Assembly: GCF_000482705.1 (NCBI RefSeq)
Contig: NZ_AXWO01000001.1
Coordinates: forward strand, 310,001-374,000
DNA: 64,000 nucleotides
From: Glycomyces arizonensis DSM 44726
Lineage (GTDB): Bacteria > Actinomycetota > Actinomycetes > Mycobacteriales > Micromonosporaceae
Reading direction: 5' to 3'
The number at the start of each line of letters is the position of its first letter. Position 1 is the first letter of the stretch. Shown here piece by piece: positions 40,610 through 48,451 of the stretch. The notes under the pieces were generated by a model that worked only from the letters and a program-made list of their open reading frames with translations, was not told where the DNA came from and searched no databases. Both the position numbers and the translations under genes were made by a program.

Positions 40610-41887
40610 CTATTCTCCTTCGACGCGCATGACGCTGGTGACCTGGTGCACCGACATCAGTTGCGACAGTTCCTCGACCGTGTCCGACAGCTGCCGGTCA
40701 GCGGCGATGTGGGTCACCACCACGAGCTGGGCATCGTCGCCCCGGCCCGACTGGTGGACGGTCGCGAGGCTGACCCCGTGGTGGGCGAAGGTGGCCGCCA
40801 CGCGGGCGAGCACGCCGGGCTCGTCGACGACGTCGAGACTGACGTGGTAGCGGGTCCGGGCCTCGCCGATGGGTTTCACCGGCACGTCGGAGTAGGCGGC
40901 CTCCGGAGGGAAGGCCGTGATCCCGCCGCGCTTGTTGCGCGCCACGGCCACGATATCGCCGAGCACGGCCGAGGCCGTCTCGGTCCCCCCGGCTCCCGCA
41001 CCGTAGAACATGAGCCGCCCGGCCGACTCGGCCTCGACGAACACGGCGTTGTAGGCGCCGTTGACGTTGGCGAGCGGGTGCGTGGCCGGGATCATCGCCG
41101 GGTGGACGCGCACCGAGACGCCCTCCTCCTCGCGGGTGGCGATGCACAGCGGCTTGACGACGCGGCCCTCGGCGGCCGCCGAGGCGATGTCGGCGGGCGT
41201 GACGCGGGTGATGCCCTCCCGGTAGACCTCGGCGAGGCCCACGTGCGTGTGGAAGGCCAGGGACGCGATGAGCGCGGCCTTGGCGGCGGCGTCGTAGCCG
41301 TCGACGTCCGCGGTCGGGTCGGCCTCGGCGTAGCCCAGCTCGGAGGCCTCGGCGAGCGCCTCGGCGAAGCTCGCGCCGGTCTGCGTCATCTTGGTGCAGA
41401 TGTAGTTGGTGGTGCCGTTGACGATGCCGAGGACGCGGTTGATCCGGTCGCCGTGGAGCGATTCGCGCAGCGGGCGCATGAGCGGGATCGCGGCGGCGGC
41501 GGCGGCCTCGTAGTAGAGGTCGGCGCCGCCGGCCTTCGCGGCGGCGGCCAGCGTCGGCATGTCCTCGGCCAGGAGGGCCTTGTTGGCGGTGACCACGGAC
41601 TTGCCCTCGCCGAGGGCGGTGGTGATCCAGCTGCGGGCCGGCTCGATGCCCCCGGCGACCTCGACGACGATGTCGACGTCGTCGCGCTTGATGAGGGCGA
41701 GCGCGTCGGTGGTGAACATGGACCGGTCGACCGGCAGGTGCGAGCGGTCGCGTCCGGCGCGCCGCACGGCGATGCCCGCGAGCTCGACGGGCTCCCCTAC
41801 TCGGGTGGCGAGTTCCTCCCCGCGCATTCGCATGAGGCGCACGACTTCACTGCCGACGTTGCCGCATCCGAGTAGCGCGATCTTCAT
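40610..41887 (-). CDS. hom: Homoserine dehydrogenase with ACT domain
   Basis: Reduces aspartate semialdehyde to homoserine, 425 residues. The nucleotide-binding motif GCGNVGSEVVRLM opens the protein; the catalytic region with Lys (YDAAAKAALIASLAFH-type) follows. A C-terminal ACT domain (about residues 345-425, YHVSLDVVDEPGVLARVA) implies threonine feedback. It is not fused to an aspartokinase. No leader peptide or riboswitch is evident in the 24-bp gap to lysA. Confidence 0.95.
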   Translation of the reverse strand: MKIALLGCGNVGSEVVRLMRMRGEELATRVGEPVELAGIAVRRAGRDRSHLPVDRSMFTTDALALIKRDDVDIVVEVAGGIEPARSWITTALGEGKSVVTANKALLAEDMPTLAAAAKAGGADLYYEAAAAAAIPLMRPLRESLHGDRINRVLGIVNGTTNYICTKMTQTGASFAEALAEASELGYAEADPTADVDGYDAAAKAALIASLAFHTHVGLAEVYREGITRVTPADIASAAAEGRVVKPLCIATREEEGVSVRVHPAMIPATHPLANVNGAYNAVFVEAESAGRLMFYGAGAGGTETASAVLGDIVAVARNKRGGITAFPPEAAYSDVPVKPIGEARTRYHVSLDVVDEPGVLARVAATFAHHGVSLATVHQSGRGDDAQLVVVTHIAADRQLSDTVEELSQLMSVHQVTSVMRVEGE

Positions 41888-41911
41888 TCGCCGATTCCCT
41901 TTCTGGTCGGT

Positions 41912-43309
41912 TCAGCCGACGTCGAGGCGCAAGAGGTCGTCGACCGTTTCACGGGCGAGGATCACTCGGGCCTCTCCGTCGCGGACCGCGATGACGGGCG
42001 GGCGGGGCACGTGGTTGTAGTTCGAGCCCATGGACCGGCAGTAGGCGCCGGTGCCCGGCACGGCGATCAGGTCGCCCGGAGCGACGTCGGCGGGTAGGAA
42101 TTCATCTTTAACAACTATGTCGCCGGATTCGCAATGCTTTCCCACTACGCGGGCCAGCGCCGGGGCCGCCCGCGAGGCGCGCGAGGCGAGCGTGGCCGAA
42201 TAGGTCGCGTCGTACAGGGCCGGGCGGATGTTGTCGCTCATGCCGCCGTCGACCGACACGTACAGCCGCGAGGCGCCCGCAGAGAGCGTGACGGGCTTGA
42301 CGGTGCCCACCTCGTAGAGCGTGAACACGGCCGGTCCGATGAGCGTGCGGCCCGGCTCGATCGACAGGCGCGGCACCGCGATGCCCGCCGCGGCGCACTC
42401 GGCCTCGACGATCTTCCCGAGCGAGGCGGCGACGTCGACCGGCGGCTGCGGGTCGTCCTGGCTGGTGTAGGCCATGCCGAAGCCGCCGCCGAGGTCGAGT
42501 TCGCCCATCGGCTCGTCGATCTCGTCCTGGAGCCCCGCGAACAGGCGCACCACCCGCGCGGCCGAGACCTCGAACGCGGACGTGTCGAAGATCTGGGAGC
42601 CGATGTGCGAGTGCAGGCCCGCCAGGTACATGTTCGGGGAGGCCGCGATGCGGCGCGCTGCCTCGTGGGCGTCGCCGTCGACCAGCGAGAACCCGAACTT
42701 CTGGTCCTCGTGGGCGGTGGCGATGTACTCGTGCGTGTGGGCCTCGACGCCGACGTTGACGCGGACCATCACGTGCGGCCGGATGCCGAGCTCGGCGCTG
42801 AGCGCGTCGATGCGCTCGATCTCGTTGTAGGAGTCGGCGACGATGCGCCCGACCCGCAGCTCGATGGCCTGGCGCAGCTCGGCCGGGGACTTGTTGTTCC
42901 CGTGGTAGCCGAGGCGGGCCGGCTCGATCCCTGCGGCGAGCGCGACGGCCAGCTCCCCGGCGGTGCACACGTCGACGTTCAGGCCCTCCTCGACGGCGGC
43001 GCGGAGCACGGCCTTGGAGCAGAACGCCTTCGCGGCGTAGAAGACATCGGAGCCGGAGAACGCCCGGGCCCAGGCGCGGCAGCGGGCGCGGAAGTCGTCC
43101 TCGTCGAGGATGTACGCCGGGGTGCCGAACTCGTCGGCCAGCTCGCCGACCGGGATGCCGCCGACGCGCAGGACGCCCTCGTCGGAGCGTTCGACGCCCG
43201 CGGCCCACAGCTGCGGGAGGAGGGCGTTGACGTCGTCGGGGACGCCCAGCCAGGCGGGGCGCAGGGAGGCGAAGTCGCCGTGCATGGCACCGGCTTCGTG
43301 GGTCCGCAT
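41912..43309 (-). CDS. lysA: Diaminopimelate decarboxylase
   Basis: The last step of lysine synthesis, a fold III PLP enzyme of 465 residues. The PLP Lys is in VFYAAKAF, with HSHIGSQIF, the glycine loop LDLGGGFGMAY and the EPGRTLIGPA motif; the catalytic Cys partner region AYCRSMGSNYN is present. I start it at the ATG at 43309, which overlaps the argS stop by one base (TGATG). Order argS-lysA-hom-thrC-thrB is conserved in actinobacteria. Confidence 0.95.
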   Translation of the reverse strand: MRTHEAGAMHGDFASLRPAWLGVPDDVNALLPQLWAAGVERSDEGVLRVGGIPVGELADEFGTPAYILDEDDFRARCRAWARAFSGSDVFYAAKAFCSKAVLRAAVEEGLNVDVCTAGELAVALAAGIEPARLGYHGNNKSPAELRQAIELRVGRIVADSYNEIERIDALSAELGIRPHVMVRVNVGVEAHTHEYIATAHEDQKFGFSLVDGDAHEAARRIAASPNMYLAGLHSHIGSQIFDTSAFEVSAARVVRLFAGLQDEIDEPMGELDLGGGFGMAYTSQDDPQPPVDVAASLGKIVEAECAAAGIAVPRLSIEPGRTLIGPAVFTLYEVGTVKPVTLSAGASRLYVSVDGGMSDNIRPALYDATYSATLASRASRAAPALARVVGKHCESGDIVVKDEFLPADVAPGDLIAVPGTGAYCRSMGSNYNHVPRPPVIAVRDGEARVILARETVDDLLRLDVG

Positions 43310-44958
43310 CACATACGCTCCGGGGCACTGACGCCGAGCAGGCCGAGGGCGTTGGCGAGGACGACGCGGGTGGCGTCGACCAGCCACAGGCGGGCCCGGC
43401 CGGTTTCGGTGAGTGCTTCACCGGGGTAGGGCAGGACCCGACAGTCGTTGTAGAACCGGTGGTAGGCCCCGGCGAGGTCCTCGGCGTAGCGGGCGATCCG
43501 GTGCGGCTCGCGCAGCTCCGCGGCGGAGGCGACCACCGCGGGGAACTCGGCGAGGGCCTTGAGCAGGTCGTTCTCCCTGGGGTGGGACAGCAGCGAGGCG
43601 TCGTACGTGTCGCCCTTGTCGATCCCCAGCTCGGTGGCGTTGCGCAGCACCCCGGAGATCCGGGCGTGCGCGTACTGCACGTAGTAGACCGGATTGTCGT
43701 TGCCGTGCTTGGTCCACAGGTCGATGTCGAGGTCGATCGACGAGTCGGCCGAGTAGCGAGTGAGCGCGTAGCGGGTGGCGTCGACGCCGATGGCCTCGAC
43801 GATGTCGTTCAGCGTCACCACGGTCCCCATGCGCTTGGACATCCGCACCGGCTTGCCGTCGCGCAGCAGGTTCACCATCTGGCCGATGAGGATCTCCAGG
43901 GTGCCCGGCTCGTCGCCGTAGGCCCGGCTGATCGCCTGCATCCGGCCGACGTAGCCGTGGTGGTCGGCGCCGAGCATGAGCACGAGCTTGTCGAAGCCGC
44001 GCTCGCGCTTGTCGAGGTAATAGGCGCAGTCTGCGGCGAAGTAGGTCCACGAGCCGTCGGACTTCTTGAGGACCCGGTCCTTGTCGTCGCCGAACTCGGT
44101 GGTGCGCAGCCAGGTGGCGCCGTCGGCCTCGAAGACGTGTCCGAGCTTGGACAGCCGCTCCAGGGCGGCGTCGAGCTCGCCCTTGTCGTGGAGCTCCTTC
44201 TCGTTGAAGTACACGTCGAAGTGCGTGCCGAAGTCGGCGAGGGTGGTCTTGATCTGCTCGAACATCAGCTCCACGCCCGCGGTCCGGAAGACCTCCTGCG
44301 GGTCGTCGGACTCGAGCGCGTCGGGGTGCCGGGTGAGGACCTCGGCGGCGATCTCGTCGACGTAGCCGCCGCCGTAGCCGTCCTCGGGGGTCGGCTCGCC
44401 CTTGGCGCGGGCCAGCAGCGAGTTCGCGAACCGATCGACCTGGGATCCGGCGTCGTTGAAGTAGTACTCGGAGGCGACCTTCGCGCCGGAGGCCCGCATG
44501 ACGCGGGCGAGGGCGTCGCCCACGGCCGCCCAGCGGGTGCCGCCGGCGTGGACCGGGCCGGTCGGGTTCGCCGAGACGAACTCGAGGTTGACGTGCGCGC
44601 CCTTCATGGACTCGTTGTAGCCGTAGGCGGTGCCCGCGGCGACGATCTGCTCGGCGATGGCGCCGGCGGCGGCCGCGTCGAGGGTGATGTTCAGGAAGCC
44701 GGGTCCGGCGATGTCGACCCCGGCGACGCCGTCGACGGAGGCGAGTTGGTCGGCGATGCCCTGCGCCAGCGCTCGCGGGTTGGTGCCGACCTTCTTGGCC
44801 ACCTGGAGGGCGATCGTGGAGGCGTAGTCCCCGTGCTCGGGGTTTCGGGGTCGCTCCACGGCCGTTTCGGTGGGCAGCGCGGTGGCGTCGAGGCCGAGAT
44901 CGGCGAACGCGGCGCGCGTGGCGGACAGCACTTTCTCTGCGAGCGTTTCTGGAGTCAC
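43309..44958 (-). CDS. argS: Arginyl-tRNA synthetase
   Basis: A class I aminoacyl-tRNA synthetase, 549 residues. The HIGH motif occurs as HAGGTRWAAVGD, in keeping with actinobacterial ArgRS, and the KMSKS loop as RMSKRMGTVVTL. The N-terminal additional domain and C-terminal DALR helical domain are complete. GTG start at 44958. First gene of the lysine/threonine unit; probably expressed from the 142-bp gap shared with the divergent DUF3105 gene. Confidence 0.95.
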   Translation of the reverse strand: MTPETLAEKVLSATRAAFADLGLDATALPTETAVERPRNPEHGDYASTIALQVAKKVGTNPRALAQGIADQLASVDGVAGVDIAGPGFLNITLDAAAAGAIAEQIVAAGTAYGYNESMKGAHVNLEFVSANPTGPVHAGGTRWAAVGDALARVMRASGAKVASEYYFNDAGSQVDRFANSLLARAKGEPTPEDGYGGGYVDEIAAEVLTRHPDALESDDPQEVFRTAGVELMFEQIKTTLADFGTHFDVYFNEKELHDKGELDAALERLSKLGHVFEADGATWLRTTEFGDDKDRVLKKSDGSWTYFAADCAYYLDKRERGFDKLVLMLGADHHGYVGRMQAISRAYGDEPGTLEILIGQMVNLLRDGKPVRMSKRMGTVVTLNDIVEAIGVDATRYALTRYSADSSIDLDIDLWTKHGNDNPVYYVQYAHARISGVLRNATELGIDKGDTYDASLLSHPRENDLLKALAEFPAVVASAAELREPHRIARYAEDLAGAYHRFYNDCRVLPYPGEALTETGRARLWLVDATRVVLANALGLLGVSAPERM

Positions 44959-45100
44959 CCCGCAATCCTAAACGCTGGGGTTTCGCGCCTGCGAGTGATA
45001 AACGCCGTTGTGGCGCCGCCACCTCGGCGGCCGCACGCTGCGGCCGGGGGCGGCCGGTAAGCTCCATTGAGTCCCGGTATCGACTGGAAGGCCCCCAGCC

Positions 45101-45787
45101 ATGATCACGACCCGCGCCCGCTCCGCCGCCCTCGCCGCCGTCTGCGTGGCCGCCTTCGCCGCTGGATGCTCGTCTTCGGGCTCCGACTCAGGTGGTGACG
45201 CGGACGGGGCCGCCGCGCCGGACGCGCCGACCGAGATCGAGGGCGTGCAGAACTTCTACGGCGAGTACGGCAGCTACCAGGCGGTCCAGGACGCCATCGC
45301 CGACGGCGAGGTCACCGCCGAGGACCTCGAGTACCCGCAGGTGGTGCAGCAGGAGCACGTCGACGGCGAGGCCGGCTGGGACGGGAACCCGCCGGTCTAC
45401 GAGCTCGCGCCGCCGGTGGCCGGGAACCACCTGAGCGTGTGGCAGACGTGCAACGGCTCGGTCTACGACGGGCCGATCACCGACGGCAACGCCGTCCACT
45501 CGATGGAGCACGGGGCGGTGTGGCTGACCTACGACCCCGAGCTGGTCGACGAGGCCCAGATCGCCGCGCTGGCCGCGAAGATCGAGGGCCGCGACTACAG
45601 TCTCATGAGCCCCTACCCCGGACAGGGCGTCGCGGTCTCGCTCCAGTCGTGGGGCAACCAGTACCAAACGGACGATCCGGCGGACCCGAACATCGACGCC
45701 TACCTGGACACCTACATCCTCAACGAGGCGTTCAACCCCGAGGCGATGGCGACCTGCTCGGGCGGCAACAGCGCCCTCGCCGAGTGA
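45101..45787 (+). CDS. DUF3105 lipoprotein
   Basis: A 228-residue lipoprotein with a lipobox ending at Cys23 (FAAGC) and a DUF3105 domain containing the conserved GNHLSVWQTCNG and NAVHSMEHGAVWLTY segments, whose His/Glu/Cys residues could bind a metal. Function is unproven. It is nearly duplicated by the next gene; the shared domain is highly similar in sequence. Divergent from argS. Confidence 0.85.
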   Translation: MITTRARSAALAAVCVAAFAAGCSSSGSDSGGDADGAAAPDAPTEIEGVQNFYGEYGSYQAVQDAIADGEVTAEDLEYPQVVQQEHVDGEAGWDGNPPVYELAPPVAGNHLSVWQTCNGSVYDGPITDGNAVHSMEHGAVWLTYDPELVDEAQIAALAAKIEGRDYSLMSPYPGQGVAVSLQSWGNQYQTDDPADPNIDAYLDTYILNEAFNPEAMATCSGGNSALAE

Positions 45788-45954
45788 TCGCGCTCCCGCT
45801 TTCGCCGCTGCCCAGCGTGTTGCGAGCAACGCTCGGGAACGGCGCCGTCAGGCGACCGGGTAAAGTGGCGTACGCGAGCGAGCATCACCGGGGTCGTTTC
45901 CGGCGTCGCCGCCGCTACCATCCCGAAGTCGACGAATAAGGCTCCCCGCGCGAA

Positions 45955-46818
45955 ATGGCATCCAAGAAGCAGAACTCCTCGAAGACCGCGAAGAACGCGG
46001 GCTCGAAATCCGCGAAGAACGCGGGGTCGAAGTCCGGCAAGAACGCGAGTCGCAAGGGCCGTGGCGTCCAGGTCGCCCAGCCGAAGCCGTGGGGGCTCAT
46101 CCTCACCTTCTCCGGCGTCGGCGTGGTCGCACTCGGCCTCATCGCCGTCGCCGCATTCGTCGTCTGGGACCGCAGCAAGCCCCCGGAAGGCGTCACGAAC
46201 TTCTACGGCGACTACGGCAGCTACGAGGTCGTCAAGGCGGCGATCGACGACGGCGAGATCACGGCCGAGGACCTCGATCACCCGTGGGTGGTGCAGCAGG
46301 AGCACCTCGACGCCGACGAGGACACCTCCAACGACCAGCCCACCTACGAGATCAGCCCGCCCGCCGGGGGCAACCACCTGAGCCAGTGGCAGACCTGCAC
46401 CGGCGCCGTCTACGCCGACCCGATCGCCGACGGCAACGCCGTCCACTCCCTCGAGCACGGCGCGGTGTGGCTGACCTACGACCCCGAGCTCGTCGACGAG
46501 GGCCAGGTCAGCGAACTGGCCTCGAAGATCGAGGGCCGCGACTTCAGCCTCATGAGCCCCTACCCCGGACAGGGCGTCGCGGTCTCCCTCCAGGCGTGGG
46601 GCGTGCAGCTCCAGACCGACGACCCCGCCGACCCCGAGATCGACCAGTTCCTCAACTACTACATCCAGAACGGCGACAACCTCGCCGAGATGGGCGCCTC
46701 CTGCACGGGCGGCGTGTCGACCACGACGGCCACCACCAGTGGCGGCGAGACTGAGATGACCGAAGAAGAGGCCTCGGCACTGCTCGAGCAGATGGAGAGC
46801 AGCGCCCCCGCCGAATAG
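45955..46818 (+). CDS. DUF3105 membrane protein, paralogue of the upstream lipoprotein
   Basis: A 287-residue protein in which the lipobox is replaced by a Lys/Ser/Gly/Asn-rich repeat tail (residues 1-38, copies of SKSAKNAG) and one transmembrane helix (about 48-70). The outer DUF3105 domain keeps GNHLSQWQTCTG and AVHSLEHGAVWLTY, then a Thr/Glu-rich C-terminal tail. The basic tail may bind nucleic acid or phospholipid. Membership of one pathway with the next DUF305 gene is likely from spacing (15 bp). Confidence 0.85.
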   Translation: MASKKQNSSKTAKNAGSKSAKNAGSKSGKNASRKGRGVQVAQPKPWGLILTFSGVGVVALGLIAVAAFVVWDRSKPPEGVTNFYGDYGSYEVVKAAIDDGEITAEDLDHPWVVQQEHLDADEDTSNDQPTYEISPPAGGNHLSQWQTCTGAVYADPIADGNAVHSLEHGAVWLTYDPELVDEGQVSELASKIEGRDFSLMSPYPGQGVAVSLQAWGVQLQTDDPADPEIDQFLNYYIQNGDNLAEMGASCTGGVSTTTATTSGGETEMTEEEASALLEQMESSAPAE

Positions 46819-46833
46819 GAAGGCTGGATCCGT

Positions 46834-47466
46834 ATGAGTCGTCTGTGGCAGAGACCCGCCGTGCTGATCGCCATCGCCGCCGTGCTCATGCTCGGCGCCG
46901 GATTCGCGATCGGATGGGTGAGCGCCACGTCGACCCCCGGCAATGATTCGCCGGAGGCCGGCTTCGCCCGCGACATGCAGACCCACCACCAGCAGGCCGT
47001 CGCGATGGCCATGTACGAGTGGCAGAACGGCGAGGACGAGGCGATGCGCGCGATCGCCTACGACATCGCCACCTCGCAGAGCGCCGAGATCGGGATGATG
47101 CGGTCGTGGCTGCGCGAGTGGGGCGTCCAGATGAGCAGCGGCGAGCCGATGTCATGGGCGGGCGAGGGGCACGTCCACGACATGGAGGACAACGGCGGCC
47201 TGATGGCCGGCATGGCCACCGACGAGGAGATGGCCGAGTTCAAGCAGCTCACCGGCTATGAGGCCGACGTCATGTTCGCGAATCTGATGATCGACCACCA
47301 CATCGGCGGGATCGCCATGGCCGAGGCGATCGTCGATCTGAGTGACAACGAGACGGTCGTCGACGCGGCGAGCCGGATGATCACCGTCCAGAAGAGCGAC
47401 ATCGCGAACATGCAGGGCCACCTCGACAACCTCCTCGCCGCCGCCGAGAGCGCCGGTCAGGGGTAG
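46834..47466 (+). CDS. DUF305 metal-binding-like exported protein
   Basis: A 210-residue protein with an N-terminal anchor (about residues 8-28) and a ferritin-like DUF305 bundle. Paired His motifs are MQTHHQQAVAMA and MIDHHIGGIAMA, with many Met residues. The CopM-like members of this family bind copper or silver. Placement after two DUF3105 genes is a recurring actinobacterial neighbourhood; a periplasm-side metal role for the group is inferred. Confidence 0.83.
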   Translation: MSRLWQRPAVLIAIAAVLMLGAGFAIGWVSATSTPGNDSPEAGFARDMQTHHQQAVAMAMYEWQNGEDEAMRAIAYDIATSQSAEIGMMRSWLREWGVQMSSGEPMSWAGEGHVHDMEDNGGLMAGMATDEEMAEFKQLTGYEADVMFANLMIDHHIGGIAMAEAIVDLSDNETVVDAASRMITVQKSDIANMQGHLDNLLAAAESAGQG

Positions 47467-47473
47467 GGGCGGC

Positions 47474-47974
47474 ATGAGCTACGGGTGGGGCCCGAGCTAC
47501 GGCGACCCGTCGCATCCGACGACGGGCGAACTGCCGAAGGTCGGCGACGGCAGGCGCGGCACCGACGAGATGCGGACGGTGCAGATCGACGCCGTGACCG
47601 ACCCGAACATTCCGCGCGTCGGCTACGGCGGCACCGACGACTTCGCCCGCGTGGGCGACGGCCAGCGGGGCACCGTCGGCGGCCTGACCGTGCAGATCGA
47701 CCGCGTCCAGGATCCCGAGGCGCGGCGCCCGGCGGGCGACACGCAGCTGCTCCCCCGCATCTCGCCGAAGCCGAGGCCCGAGGAGGCGGTGCCGGCGGCG
47801 GCGAAGCAGCCCGAGCCGTCGGCGTCGCGGAACATGCCGGTGCTCAGGCGCCAGATGGGGCCGGACTGGACGCAGATGCCGCTGCGGCTGCTGGCCGCGG
47901 CCGTGGTGACGCTGGCCGTGCTCGGCGTCTCGGCGGCGAGCCTGCTCTACATAGCGGATTGGATCAACCCTTAG
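47474..47974 (+). CDS. Small C-terminal-anchored membrane protein, unknown
   Basis: A 166-residue protein, not recognised. The N-terminal 90 residues hold two similar blocks (KVGDGRRGTDEMRTVQIDAVTDPN and RVGDGQRGTVGGLTVQIDRVQDPE, each counted in parts), an internal duplication. A Pro/Arg-rich linker and a single C-terminal helix (about residues 138-160) follow. Likely cytoplasmic with a tail anchor. It follows the DUF305 gene by 7 bp. Confidence 0.65.
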   Translation: MSYGWGPSYGDPSHPTTGELPKVGDGRRGTDEMRTVQIDAVTDPNIPRVGYGGTDDFARVGDGQRGTVGGLTVQIDRVQDPEARRPAGDTQLLPRISPKPRPEEAVPAAAKQPEPSASRNMPVLRRQMGPDWTQMPLRLLAAAVVTLAVLGVSAASLLYIADWINP

Positions 47975-48034
47975 TCGCCGTCCCCGTTCTGTCGGTGGTC
48001 CGCGGGACCATGGAGTGGACGAAAGGAGCTCCAG

Positions 48035-48382
48035 ATGCCGACATGGGACGACGTCGTCGCGATCGCGAAGCGATATCCGGAGGTCGAGGAGACCACGAGC
48101 TGGCGGACCCCGTCGTTGAAGGTCAAGGGCAGGTTCTTCGCGCGGCTGCGCACCGAGGCCGAGGGCGGCCTGGCGCTCGTGTGCGACCCGAGCGAGAAGG
48201 CGGCGCTGCTGGCCTCGGGGGACGCGGCCTACTACACGACGCCGCACTACGAGGGGTACGCGATGATCCTGGTGGACCTCGCGCGGGTCGAGCCCGAGCG
48301 GCTGGCCGAGCTCGTGGAGGACGCCTGGCACCTCAAGGCGCCGGTGCGGGTCCGCAGGGCCTACGAGTCTTCAGCGAGCTGA
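48035..48382 (+). CDS. MmcQ/YjbR family protein
   Basis: A 115-residue CyaY-like fold protein of the MmcQ/YjbR family, with the conserved EVEETTSWRTPSLKVKGRFFARL start and the PHYEGYAMILVDL segment. The family is annotated as DNA-binding but its role is not proven. Followed by a convergent hairpin. Confidence 0.87.
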   Translation: MPTWDDVVAIAKRYPEVEETTSWRTPSLKVKGRFFARLRTEAEGGLALVCDPSEKAALLASGDAAYYTTPHYEGYAMILVDLARVEPERLAELVEDAWHLKAPVRVRRAYESSAS

Positions 48383-48394
48383 GCCGGCGGGCGG

Positions 48395-48426
48395 TTCGCG
48401 GCCCGTCCCCCACTGCGGGCCGCGAA
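48395..48426. terminator. Bidirectional terminator before the Hsp70 pair
   Basis: Perfect arms TTCGCGGCCCG and CGGGCCGCGAA (48395-48405 and 48416-48426) with a 10-base loop, between converging genes. Confidence 0.75.
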
Positions 48427-48451
48427 TCGCGCCGCTCGGCTTTTCGGTCGC

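Noticed and set aside
41888-45100. Lysine, threonine or arginine riboswitch or T-box
   Set aside because: Gaps in the argS-lysA-hom-thrC-thrB unit are very short or overlapping, and the argS upstream gap shows no such structure.
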